Shown: piece after piece, positions 15,819 to 24,503 of the stretch
Position numbering within the stretch: position 1 is the first letter of the stretch
Layout of the letters: each line of letters opens with the position of its first letter
NCBI GenBank assembly: GCA_020426345.1
Contig: JAGQQE010000019.1
Location: 1 to 34,983 of the forward strand
DNA length: 34,983 nucleotides
Source: Planctomycetaceae bacterium
GTDB lineage: Bacteria > Planctomycetota > Planctomycetia > Planctomycetales > Planctomycetaceae
Direction: 5' to 3'
The notes under the pieces: generated by a model
What the model was told of the DNA's origin: nothing
The model's input: only the letters and a program-made list of their open reading frames with translations
The model's database searches: none
Position numbers and translations under genes: made by a program

Positions 15819-17394
15819 CTGGCGGCGCGGATTTGGACATCGCCCATTTCAGTAGCGGTGGGGTCACCATCGTCGTGATCATGACCATCACAACAATGGC
15901 AGAAAACGTGCTGTCATTGATGACCCGCTCTCCGGTCGCGGTGAACAATCGCTTTCCTTCCGCGGCGAAGATCAGCCCCACTTCTCCGCGTGGGATCATG
16001 CCCAGCCCGACGGCCAGACGATTCAGACCCTTCTCCGTGACGCCACAGTAGCAGGCAAGTTTACCGAGAATTGCCACGACGGTGAGTCCGGTGGCGAGAA
16101 GCCAAACGGATGAATCACCAAAAGCGCTAAGATTTACTGACATGCCCATCACGACGAAAAAGATCGGCACCATCAATGCCGACAGCGGCGACAGCGCTTC
16201 TTCCAGATGATGGTGGCGCCATTTATCGCCGACATCCTGGTAGTGTGTTCCTTCAAGAATCAGACCGGCAGCAAACGCGCCGATAATCGGCGCCAGACCG
16301 ACCATATTGGCCGCGTACGAAAAGCTGAAGCAAATAACCAGAGCGGTCACAACCAGCATGCCATGGCCATGCAGGTAGCTTGCCCAGCGAAACAATGTCC
16401 GAGGCAACTGAATCACGCCGAGACCGAGAGACACAGCAAGAAACATGAAGGACAGCCCAACGATCTTAAACAGGCTCATCACTTCAAAGTCGGCACCCTT
16501 TTGAATGACGCCCGACACAATCGCCAGAACAACCAGCCCCAGCACGTCGTCGATAACGGCGGCACCCAGAATGATTTTTGATTCGCGATCCTGATTGCGT
16601 CCCATATCTTTGATGACACGAGCGGTGATCCCGACACTTGTCGCACAAAGTGTCGCTCCCAGAAAAGCGGGAACCTGCCATTCGGCCGACGATTCGCTCA
16701 ACAGCAAATAGCCCACACCGAAGCCCAGAACCATGGGCGCGACGACCCCAAGAAGTGCCACCAGCAACGATGAAACGCCAACGGACATCATGTCCTTCAC
16801 CCGAGATTCGAGCCCCACTTCGAACAGAAGCAGCACGACTCCGATTCGCGACAGCATATCCAGAACATTGCCGGTCAGCGCCGAGGCATCGGTGATGTCA
16901 GCTTTCAGAAAGTCGAAGTATTCGCTGCCGGTCAACAAATGCCAGTTGCCAAGCAGAATTCCGATGGTCAGTTCCCCCAACACCGCTGGCATGTGAATGC
17001 GTTCGAAAAGGTCTCCTGTGACTTTTGCTGCCAAAAGAATGACAGTGATCCCCAGTAGAATTTCGGCAACCGGATCCTTGTGACCTCCGGAATGCTCCTC
17101 ACCGTGTGAGCCTTCACCGTGTTCACCTTCTCCGTGATCCGCATCACCGTGTTCGTTGTGGTCACCGGCGGGTTGTGAATGCACGTCAGACTGTTTGTGG
17201 GAGTCGGAATCCGAATGCTGAGCTTCGGCCGATGGATCGCTGGCTGCAGGCCCGGAAGCCTCATCAGCGCGGGCCACCGGCGCTGAATCGACGTTGTGAT
17301 GTACCCAGGCGGCCAGTGAGAGAAATCCGAAGAACGCCACAGCACGCCATGAAATCGCGCGTTTGCGCGGCGTTGTAAGAAACCTGGATGACAA
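15808..17394 (-). CDS. CPA2-type monovalent cation/proton antiporter with His-rich N-terminus
   Basis: About 528 residues. The membrane part has around a dozen hydrophobic segments and the hallmarks of the CPA2/KefB-like family: HMPAVLGELTIGILLGNW, TLCATSVGITARVIKDMG, AAVIDDVLGL with the paired acidic residues (about 282-283), and IPRGEVGLIFAAEGK near the end. It should exchange K+ or Na+ for protons at the inner membrane. Before the membrane domain comes a signal-peptide-like segment (WRAVAFFGFLSLAAW, cleavage near PVARA) and a 45-residue hydrophilic stretch with ten His plus many Asp/Glu (about 60-105), predicted to be exported. I chose the TTG at 17394 because GGGGAGGG sits six bases upstream and no in-frame ATG precedes the membrane domain; a TTG at 17523 would add 43 residues. 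There is no TrkA/RCK domain. Confidence 0.88.
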   Translation of the reverse strand: MSSRFLTTPRKRAISWRAVAFFGFLSLAAWVHHNVDSAPVARADEASGPAASDPSAEAQHSDSDSHKQSDVHSQPAGDHNEHGDADHGEGEHGEGSHGEEHSGGHKDPVAEILLGITVILLAAKVTGDLFERIHMPAVLGELTIGILLGNWHLLTGSEYFDFLKADITDASALTGNVLDMLSRIGVVLLLFEVGLESRVKDMMSVGVSSLLVALLGVVAPMVLGFGVGYLLLSESSAEWQVPAFLGATLCATSVGITARVIKDMGRNQDRESKIILGAAVIDDVLGLVVLAIVSGVIQKGADFEVMSLFKIVGLSFMFLAVSLGLGVIQLPRTLFRWASYLHGHGMLVVTALVICFSFSYAANMVGLAPIIGAFAAGLILEGTHYQDVGDKWRHHHLEEALSPLSALMVPIFFVVMGMSVNLSAFGDSSVWLLATGLTVVAILGKLACYCGVTEKGLNRLAVGLGMIPRGEVGLIFAAEGKRLFTATGERVINDSTFSAIVVMVMITTMVTPPLLKWAMSKSAPPAST

Positions 17395-17791
17395 CTCTAA
17401 CCCTCCCCGTGGCGTGGCGTCATGATGATTCGCCTCGCAAGCAATTCCTGCACGTTGTGGCAGCTTGGCTGCGGCTGATTCTGACCGTGGTGTACTAACC
17501 CTCAACCGCCTTCGCAACAACAATCAACGATTCACCCGTTCCACACGGGACCGCTCCCCACATTTCCCGGCCATGAGACTGCTGACGGGGCGGCATTTCG
17601 GTGCGAAAGCGGGGGCGCAGTATGTCCTTCCGTGATCCCCGGTCAGGAAAAAACAATGGAACGGCGGGCACGGGCCGAGCGGGCGGTCCCGGCGGGGGCA
17701 AATCCCGGCGATGCTGTCCCCTCACACAGTGCAGGGTTTCGCTGAGCAAATCCGGAGACAGTCGTGTACCCCGGGGAGCGAAGGCTCGTCG
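17395..17791. other. GC-rich intergenic region
   Basis: These 397 bases between the antiporter start and the GCS2 stop hold no convincing gene. The region from about 17640 to 17720 is unusually GC-rich. The antiporter ribosome binding site (complement of CCCTCCCC at 17401-17408) lies at its left edge. Confidence 0.5.
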
Positions 17792-19078
17792 TCAGGCGGA
17801 TTTCAGTTGAGGCGGGTCGAAGGGCTGGCCTGATTGCAGGCAAAGGCACAGTTGTTCCCAGAGCGAACCGGCACTTCGCACATTTGTTCTTTGTGACAGA
17901 CTCCCGTCGGCAGACGGGATGGCGTTCAGAATTCGTCTGGCAAGCGGGCCCTTCGACAGGATTGTCTCGAGAGCCCTGGAGCAGTCCGCCTCCAGATCGG
18001 GGGATGTCTGTTGTATCAGGTGCTGCCAGAGTTGCCGCATTGTGGCGGAATTGTGCGGGTATCCCAAAAGGCTCAGATATTCGGTGTTCGTGATCCGTGC
18101 CTGATCGGCATCCTGAATTGCGAGTGCCAGGATTTGGTACAGTGGCTCAACCGGAATGGACCTCTGCTGCGCTGAGCTGCTCCAGCGTTCGTCACACAGG
18201 GCCTTCAACACGCCGACAGCGGCCTGCAGAACGGCGAGGTCTGCGGCGGGACATTCCTGAATATCGATCACTCGAATTTCAATCGACCCGCGACCGAATC
18301 TTGCGATAGCGCCTCGAGAGTTCAGAAATTCATCCCGCAGAACACCCTGTGGATCCAGCGGAGCAATATCATCGTACATTCGCTGAAAGATTTGTGCCCG
18401 ATAGTCTTCTTCAGTGAAGACGGGTTCCGGAATGATTCGACCGGCCAGCGAGGGAACTCTGGCAGAATTCCCCTGGTACACATTCAGGCGGTTGTCCAGT
18501 GTTCCGGTCAGCTTATTGTCCATTGCAGGAGAGCTGGCGGCAATGGCAGGCAAAATCGGCAGCAACAGTCGAATGGCAGCGTGAAGACGTCCGAATTGTT
18601 CATCGCCATTGAATGGCAGATTCAGGTGCACGCTTTGAAGATTTGCCCAACCGTGGCCACGGCAATCGAAGATGCGGTTGTAGGTTTCGTACACTTCGTT
18701 GTATTCGTGAGGCCAGAGTTTCATTTCCGCATCCGGATTCATCCATGGATGCATGGCCGATGGCATCAGCTTCGCCGCTGGTTCGATCAACGACAGGTGC
18801 TGGTTGATGCGCTGCACATGTTGATGGAATAAGCCTGCCAGTCCGCGAAGACCGGATTCCGGGGCGGTTGTTTTCAGTTCGACAACGTGCAATGCGAGTT
18901 CGTTGGACCATGAGATCTGACCGAGATTAATTTCGGATTCGATCCGACCGCATTCTGCCCGGATGAGTTGATCTGTGATCGGGCGAACGTCCAGCGACGC
19001 AGCGTCCACGATCATATATTCCAGTTCGACACCAAATGCTTCGAACAGATTCAGGCGGCGTGGTTCAGGCGACATCAT
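17792..19078 (-). CDS. GCS2-family glutamate-cysteine ligase-like amidoligase
   Basis: About 428 residues, a GCS2-type carboxylate-amine ligase (YbdK/EgtA-like glutamine-synthetase fold). Seen are FGVELEYMIVD near the N-terminus with the metal-binding Glu residues, SWSNELALHVVELKTTAPES, a histidine-containing HLNLPF, and IARFGRGSIEIRVIDIQECP. Such enzymes join an amino group to the gamma-carboxylate of glutamate or a similar acid using ATP. I chose the ATG at 19078 (next ATG 19075): this start overlaps the end of the upstream RimK-like gene by 14 bases and begins just before RLNLFEAFGVE. A start at 19123 would run further into that gene. The overlap implies translational coupling, so the two ligases probably act in one pathway, perhaps building a glutathione-like or peptide product (inference). 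Confidence 0.88.
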   Translation of the reverse strand: MMSPEPRRLNLFEAFGVELEYMIVDAASLDVRPITDQLIRAECGRIESEINLGQISWSNELALHVVELKTTAPESGLRGLAGLFHQHVQRINQHLSLIEPAAKLMPSAMHPWMNPDAEMKLWPHEYNEVYETYNRIFDCRGHGWANLQSVHLNLPFNGDEQFGRLHAAIRLLLPILPAIAASSPAMDNKLTGTLDNRLNVYQGNSARVPSLAGRIIPEPVFTEEDYRAQIFQRMYDDIAPLDPQGVLRDEFLNSRGAIARFGRGSIEIRVIDIQECPAADLAVLQAAVGVLKALCDERWSSSAQQRSIPVEPLYQILALAIQDADQARITNTEYLSLLGYPHNSATMRQLWQHLIQQTSPDLEADCSRALETILSKGPLARRILNAIPSADGSLSQRTNVRSAGSLWEQLCLCLQSGQPFDPPQLKSA

Positions 19079-20549
19079 AACGGGCTCTCTTGTGCTCCAT
19101 TCGACGAACGAACACTTCCACAATGCGGCGGTAGAGTTCGTCCTTCAGCACAGCATCTTCCACACCGGCGTTGATATTGGGATTGTCATTGACTTCGATA
19201 ACCACGAACCGCCCATTGGATTCCTTGACGTCAACTCCATACAGCCCGTCACCGATCAGGTTGGCGGCTTTCAGAGCCGACTTGACGGCTTTGGCTGGTG
19301 CAAGTTCGACGGGCAGCGTTTCGACTTTACCGTAGCGACCACTGCCGTGCGTTTCCTGACGAATGATCTGCCAGTGTCCGGGAGCCATGTAGTAGCGGCA
19401 GGCAAAAAGTGGTTTGCGATCCAGAATGCCAATCCGCCAGTCAAAGGTCGTTGGCAGATATTCCTGCGCCAGCAACAGATCTGATTCGCCAAAAAATTCA
19501 TCCAGTCGCGACTTCAGTTCCTCACTGGAATGGACTTTGACAACGCCCATGGAAAACGAACTGTCAGGCTTCTTGAGCACGCATGGAAAACCAAGCTGCT
19601 CGCCAATCTGCCCGGCGTTGTCGCGGTGAACAACGATGGACTTTGGAATATCTACCTTTTGCCGCGTCATCATTTCGGCCAGAAAGACCTTGTTTGTACA
19701 GCGGCAAATGGAAACCGGATCGTCGATGACCACCAGACCTTCACTGGCCGCCCGGCGCGAAAACCGATAGGTATGATGGTTGATCGCTGTGGTCTCGCGG
19801 ATAAACAGTGAATCGAATTCCAGCAGTCGTCCGCTGTCATCTCGTGTGATCAGTTCGGCATAGACGCTTTGTTCCCTGGCGGCTTTGATGAACTTCTTCA
19901 GGGCCGTGGGATCGGACGGCGCGTTATGCAGTTCGGCCGGATTGGTCAGGATCGCCATATCGAAACGAGTTCGTCGGGGCGATTTGACCGAGGCACGACG
20001 TGAAAAATACCGGGTTGCGGATTCGGCTACGAATTCTCGATGTGATTCGGGCACTTCGGACCCGGCCACGGCCGCGACACGACGAATCTGCCAGCGTCCG
20101 TCACGTCGATTCAGTTCGAACTTCATCAACGGGACAGGAAACAGGTTGAATAAATGCTGGGCGAGGCGTTCGTAACGTTTGGCAAAGTTGCGGCCAAAAT
20201 AGATGCTCAGCGTGAAGTCATCTGAAGTCAGGCTGGAGAGGCTCTGCTGCAGGATTTCGTCGACTTCATCTGGTATCAGTCTGGAAACGCCACGCGACTT
20301 CAGATCCTGAACCGTGATCACACCGGGCAGGGGCTTATGACCACGTGCTTCGGCCAGCAGCGAAACGTAATACCCCAGACTCTGATAGCGGTAGGACCGA
20401 CACAGATTGAAAACACGCGTCGCGCGTGTCTTGCCGGCCTGATCGAGCGTTTCCGGAGAAGTTAAGTAGGTCCAGGCATCGATCTTATCGACGCCCGGGA
20501 TTTCAAACGGCCAGTCGTCCGGGTGGGACGTGACTATCAAGACGGGCAT
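19065..20549 (-). CDS. RimK-like ATP-grasp ligase with RLAN N-terminal domain
   Basis: A 494-residue ligase. Residues 1 to about 150 (MPVLIVTSHPDDWPFEIPGV, then FNLCRSYRYQSLGYYVSLLAE) match the RLAN domain found at the front of a subset of RimK-like proteins. Residues about 195-485 form the ATP-grasp: FPCVLKKPDSSFSMGVVKV (ATP lysine near 326-327), AQEYLPTTFDWRIGILD, GLYGVDVKE and the metal site EVNDNPNINAG (452-462). It should ligate an amino acid to a carboxylate on a peptide or metabolite. The AGGA eight bases before the ATG supports the start. The gene overlaps the GCS2 gene downstream. This pairing of RLAN-RimK with GCS2 is known from comparative genomics of amidoligases, but to my knowledge the product has not been established. 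Confidence 0.9.
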   Translation of the reverse strand: MPVLIVTSHPDDWPFEIPGVDKIDAWTYLTSPETLDQAGKTRATRVFNLCRSYRYQSLGYYVSLLAEARGHKPLPGVITVQDLKSRGVSRLIPDEVDEILQQSLSSLTSDDFTLSIYFGRNFAKRYERLAQHLFNLFPVPLMKFELNRRDGRWQIRRVAAVAGSEVPESHREFVAESATRYFSRRASVKSPRRTRFDMAILTNPAELHNAPSDPTALKKFIKAAREQSVYAELITRDDSGRLLEFDSLFIRETTAINHHTYRFSRRAASEGLVVIDDPVSICRCTNKVFLAEMMTRQKVDIPKSIVVHRDNAGQIGEQLGFPCVLKKPDSSFSMGVVKVHSSEELKSRLDEFFGESDLLLAQEYLPTTFDWRIGILDRKPLFACRYYMAPGHWQIIRQETHGSGRYGKVETLPVELAPAKAVKSALKAANLIGDGLYGVDVKESNGRFVVIEVNDNPNINAGVEDAVLKDELYRRIVEVFVRRMEHKRARYDVA

Positions 20550-20716
20550 TCGTGATCCTGTTCACAAGCCGCTCGCAGCCGAAACAGGTGATGCTCCACC
20601 CATTCTTGATCGACTGCGCCGGCGGAAGTTTAACGTCCGTCCGTCCACGTCAAATGGCGACTTGCCCATTCCAGGAAAAAATCGTGATCCTTTTCTACAA
20701 GTCGGACAGCGGACAT

Positions 20717-21487
20717 TTAAGGGAGAACCGTTGATGGAATCACAACTGCGGACCGCATGGCGTACCACGCAGCAATGCGACTCGCCATTGTCTGCGTCAA
20801 CGCTTCAGGGCTGTGCCGCATGGCCGAACTTTCACAGGTCGGTGGCTCGTCATGCAGTGAAACTTCTTCAAGCGTAACGACCGAATTGCAGTTGCCGCCG
20901 GACGTGCCCGTGGTCTGCAGGTTGCCAATGTTCCAGGAAGCGGACGTGGACGAGATGATCTGTTGCGTCTGTCCATCCAGAATCGTCAGGCGTAAGGTTG
21001 CAGCAAGCGGAGAGTAGGGACGGAATTCCATAACCCGAATCTGAAGGCACCGCGCAGGAGTTTCCGGCACGACATCGACAACAGTCGGAAAGACCGGGGA
21101 TTCCGGCGGCGTGATTGAGTGTGGTTCCTGAAATGAAACGGTAATCACATCCTGGGAAGAGGGCATGAACTCCTGCGGAGCACTCGGATATGCGACGACC
21201 GGTTGCCATGCGACACAGTGCGTGCTTGAGACGGCTAATTCGATCTCCCGTGCCACAAGAGTCGCAAGCCGTTCGGAAAACCGGACCTGCACGGGATCAG
21301 CCGCACACTGCACGGCGAGCCCCAGAACCTGTGGTGCACCTGTCGACGCGTCCCACGGGCTGAAACGTTGTCGGACAGGAGAACGGCTGGCAGGTGCTTC
21401 GGGAATCGTTTCGCATCCTGTCGAAACCAGAAGAAGGCACAGGAAAACGGAGCCGAAGAATGGCGTCAGAACATCAGCACGTTGCAT
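20717..21487 (-). CDS. Lipoprotein of unknown function
   Basis: A 256-residue protein with a lipoprotein signal: a hydrophobic core (FFGSVFLCLLLVSTGC) and the lipobox VSTGC, Cys25. The mature part looks globular: RFSERLATLVAREIELAVSS, a predicted sheet around VITVSFQEP and ARCLQIRVMEFRPYSPLAAT, then LTILDGQTQQIISSTSASWN. This resembles lipoproteins of outer-membrane assembly or TolB/LpoB-like folds in layout, but I do not recognise a family. GGAGG lies ten bases before the ATG. It is followed upstream by a second lipoprotein gene on the same strand, 170 bases away. Confidence 0.75.
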   Translation of the reverse strand: MQRADVLTPFFGSVFLCLLLVSTGCETIPEAPASRSPVRQRFSPWDASTGAPQVLGLAVQCAADPVQVRFSERLATLVAREIELAVSSTHCVAWQPVVAYPSAPQEFMPSSQDVITVSFQEPHSITPPESPVFPTVVDVVPETPARCLQIRVMEFRPYSPLAATLRLTILDGQTQQIISSTSASWNIGNLQTTGTSGGNCNSVVTLEEVSLHDEPPTCESSAMRHSPEALTQTMASRIAAWYAMRSAVVIPSTVLP

Positions 21488-21657
21488 GGAACGACGGCCT
21501 CCATCTGCTGCGGGTCCGGAAAACAGCCCGAATGGTCACGGGCGCCGCTGTCCCTGCAACAGAGAGGCAGCATTCAACGAATTTGATCAGCCACTGACGC
21601 TTTTCCACCGCGATTGGCGAGTCCTGTTCTGTCGGGCAACCCGCTTTGCATACAGCC

Positions 21658-22284
21658 TTAATTCATTTGCGGATCAAGTGGTGGAATCGGCTGCAACGGT
21701 GACTGTGCGCCCACAGAACCCGACTGCAGCATCTGCTGAAGCTGGTCGAACATCTCCCGCTCCGCCTGAATCTGGCGGCGGGTAATATCTTCGCGGCGCT
21801 CACTCTCCGATTTATAGTAGTTCACGTCCGATGACAGTCTCTGAACCTGTCGGTTCATGGATTGCATGACATCCGCCATCGCCGAGTTGGTTCTTTTGGC
21901 CGATTCAATTTGTTCTTTGAGGTCGACAATTTCTTCCTGCAGCTGATCCGTTGCGTTTCGACATTCCTGTAATTCGTTATCTGTCACAGCCATCGTCGGC
22001 ATCGGCGGACACGCTCCCGGATTCACCATGACAGTCGACGGCACTGCGGGAACAGCCATCGGCGCAGCCGTTTGGGGATTCGATCCTGCTTGTTGTGTTG
22101 CCCACGGCGCGCTGCAGGTGGGCGTCTGCACAGCGGTCGCTATTCCTGCGCAGTGGGGACATTCCTTTTCCTTCTTTATTCCGGGCCACGATGCACAGCC
22201 CGAGGTGGAAGCAAAGATTGCTGACACCAAAAGGCCAGTGGAAAGGAGCGAAGAAGCTGGAAATCCAAAGTTCATGACCTGCAT
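21658..22284 (-). CDS. Coiled-coil lipoprotein with CPHC motif
   Basis: About 208 residues. The signal peptide ends in the lipobox FASTSGC (Cys30), followed by a CPHC motif at 42-45, a Pro/Ala-rich linker (about 55-100) and a long coiled coil (about 110-195) rich in Glu, Gln and Lys. It could span part of the periplasm as a tether or structural partner; the CxxC might bind metal. I chose the ATG at 22284 (another at 22275); the TTG at 22314 would add residues ahead of the signal core. Together with the next lipoprotein downstream it may form an envelope complex (inference). Function unknown. Confidence 0.72.
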   Translation of the reverse strand: MQVMNFGFPASSLLSTGLLVSAIFASTSGCASWPGIKKEKECPHCAGIATAVQTPTCSAPWATQQAGSNPQTAAPMAVPAVPSTVMVNPGACPPMPTMAVTDNELQECRNATDQLQEEIVDLKEQIESAKRTNSAMADVMQSMNRQVQRLSSDVNYYKSESERREDITRRQIQAEREMFDQLQQMLQSGSVGAQSPLQPIPPLDPQMN

Positions 22285-22572
22285 CCGTACCGTGAGAACC
22301 ACGAAAACGTTCAATCCTGATGGATGTATCGGTCAGCGAAGCAATGCCAATTGTGCGGATTGAATGACGAAGACCCGCCGCATGGGGAAAGCCCCATGGG
22401 GTCAATTGCCCAGTCAGTGGGTCCACGCTTTCGGGACTTGCCCAACCTTGAAATTGAATGGCAAAACCAGCGGAATGGCACATTCGCTGTCCGAGTCACG
22501 CTCGAAAAGGCGGCCCCGAATGCAGGTCAACGATGGTTCGAAGAGCGGCCTCTTCGAAGGGCCCCCCCCACC

Positions 22573-23130
22573 TCAGGGAGTTCGAGTAAATTGCGAGACA
22601 ACGTCTTCGAGTGCTGCGGAATAGGCTGCCAATGCTGCCGCATCGAAGAGCACAAAGCGAGTTAATGCAGGTTCTTTGTGCCATTTGATGAAGTCGACGA
22701 TTGTCTTGAGTGACGTTCGTGCGGCCAGATCCAGCGGATATCCATAGACCCCTGTGCTGATGGCAGGGAAGGCGATACTGCTGCACTTGTGTTCGAGCGA
22801 CAATTTCATGCATTTGCGGTAGGCCGACGCAAGCATCTGAGGTTCGTTGTCTCTTCCGCCGCGCCAAACCGGTCCCACCGCATGAAAGACATGTTTTGCA
22901 TTCAGGTTGCCGGCCACGGATTCCACTGCGTTTCCGGTCGCACAGCCTTCCGGGTACCGAGCATTGGTGTCCTGCATAATCGCCGGTCCGCCGACACGAT
23001 GGATTGCACCGTCGACACCAGCACCACCGGCGAGCCCGGAGTTGGCTGCGTTGACAATCGCATCGACCGACTGCTGGGTGATATCGCCCTGAACAAGTTC
23101 AAGCTGGCAGTTTCCAATATTTACTTTCAT
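22573..23130 (-). CDS. Macro domain protein (MacroD-like ADP-ribose-binding hydrolase)
   Basis: About 185 residues, a single macro domain. Diagnostic motifs are QGDITQQSVDAIVNAANSGL, GGAGVDGAIHRVGG, CATGNAV and AFPAISTGVYGYPLDLAA, all intact. Family members bind ADP-ribose and remove O-acetyl or protein-linked ADP-ribose. I chose the ATG at 23130, which begins right at the first strand (KVNIGNCQLELVQGD) and has AGGGG four bases upstream; a start at 23169 adds a polar extension. No ADP-ribosyltransferase gene is nearby, so its target is not indicated. It lies 179 bases from the Rieske gene on the same strand. Confidence 0.93.
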   Translation of the reverse strand: MKVNIGNCQLELVQGDITQQSVDAIVNAANSGLAGGAGVDGAIHRVGGPAIMQDTNARYPEGCATGNAVESVAGNLNAKHVFHAVGPVWRGGRDNEPQMLASAYRKCMKLSLEHKCSSIAFPAISTGVYGYPLDLAARTSLKTIVDFIKWHKEPALTRFVLFDAAALAAYSAALEDVVSQFTRTP

Positions 23131-23309
23131 GAACCCCTGTCCGTCCACTTTCGAAATTCTGCGATTCAAAACCTGACCAGCCCGCGTGCAGGGAAATCGA
23201 GCGAATGCACCTGCCGAACAACTCCCCCCCGCAAACTTGCGGACCCTGCCTCTCCGTCAGCGTTGATTTGGCGTCCGATGCCGAATGGCCTGCCCTCCTC
23301 TGGTGGTTA

Positions 23310-24389
23310 TCAGAAGCGAAGGTTGATCGTTTGGCGACTGGTTGCAACGGGTTGGTCACACGAAATCATCTGTTTTCGTAACTTTGCGACATGAACGGCC
23401 ACCGCATCTGCTGCCACTCTGTGATCAGGGGATTCACTGAAGGCCTGTCGATTGGCAAACTGAAGAGCAGTGATCTTGTAGTCCTGACGCAGCACCTTGT
23501 TCGCAATCCAGGAGATAAAAGGGCCGACAAAACGAGTGGGCCATCCCAGTTGATATCGCAGCTGGATGAATGCCAGAGTCTGGCCGCCGTTAAGTGGACC
23601 AATGGGAGTGCAGGCGATCATCGCCAGAAAACGCGGAACGCGGTTGATTGTGTAGGTCACACGAACCAGATTCGGTAGAAGAAATTCGTCCGTATGCTGC
23701 ACGCCAACCGAGTCCCCAAACAGATAACTCATGCCCGGCCCGACTTTCTCGTGTCGTTCTGCATAATCCACACGAACACCCTTCGCATGGCTGGTTATGG
23801 TCAACTGATGGTCGGTCGGTTCGCCGCTGCTGCGGATGATTCCATCGTGGACAATCGCGGTGTGCGTGGGATCCATGAAGTTGTCAATGAGCAATTCTTC
23901 GGAGGTTGCAAATTCAAGCCTCCTGAAAGTGCGGGGCCAATGCTCGAAACTGCTCAAATCCGGCAACGAGCTTTCGCTGGACAACGTCTTGCAAAGCGAA
24001 ATCCAAACGAATCCATCCGCTTCGCGCAATGAATAAACGGGGATTCTGGAACAAATTTTCTCGGCCGCGCACGAGTCGCTCGGAACGGAAGTCACTTTCC
24101 CGGTTTGGTCGTACTGCCAACCATGATACGGGCAAACGAGCGTGTTTCCGGAATAGTCTTTCACTTCGAGGGGAGCTTTTTGATGCAGGCAACAGTCATC
24201 CATGGCATGGATACAATCGTCTGTGTCTCTCCAGATCAGCAGAGGGCGGTCATAGATTCGTCGTCTGAGCGCACGTCCGCGTCGAAGTTCGGTGGAGAAC
24301 GCGATGACGTGCCAGAAATTCTGCAGGTAACCAATCGATTCAATCACGGGAATCGCGAATCCGGATAAGATTGTTTGCCAGACGGACAC
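23310..24389 (-). CDS. Rieske non-heme iron oxygenase
   Basis: A 359-residue ring-hydroxylating-type oxygenase. The Rieske [2Fe-2S] ligands are C67-x-H69 and C86-x2-H89 (CCLHQK and CPYHGWQYD), with the usual 16-residue gap. The catalytic iron site is N170-x2-D173-x2-H176-x4-H181 (DNFMDPTHTAIVH). It is closest in style to the single-component PaO/vanillate demethylase-like group, which hydroxylate or demethylate large substrates with an external reductase. No reductase gene is nearby. The start is a GTG at 24389, with no ATG before the Rieske domain. It is transcribed divergently from the BtaA-like/ketosynthase/SDR operon, which suggests a shared control region and perhaps a tailoring role for that pathway (inference). 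Confidence 0.9.
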   Translation of the reverse strand: MSVWQTILSGFAIPVIESIGYLQNFWHVIAFSTELRRGRALRRRIYDRPLLIWRDTDDCIHAMDDCCLHQKAPLEVKDYSGNTLVCPYHGWQYDQTGKVTSVPSDSCAAEKICSRIPVYSLREADGFVWISLCKTLSSESSLPDLSSFEHWPRTFRRLEFATSEELLIDNFMDPTHTAIVHDGIIRSSGEPTDHQLTITSHAKGVRVDYAERHEKVGPGMSYLFGDSVGVQHTDEFLLPNLVRVTYTINRVPRFLAMIACTPIGPLNGGQTLAFIQLRYQLGWPTRFVGPFISWIANKVLRQDYKITALQFANRQAFSESPDHRVAADAVAVHVAKLRKQMISCDQPVATSRQTINLRF

Positions 24390-24503
24390 TGCGTCGAACG
24401 TTCTCAGGCTTTCAGTTGATCCACAGTGTACTCAGACTGCTCACAACGGTTAAGTTTCAGCACTTCGACTTCCGTCGTAATCTCCGTTTGCAAACGATCG
24501 ATC

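Noticed and set aside
17395-17523. Longer antiporter start at the TTG at 17523
   Set aside because: The internal TTG at 17394 has a strong GGGGAGGG site six bases upstream and gives a normal signal-like N-terminus.
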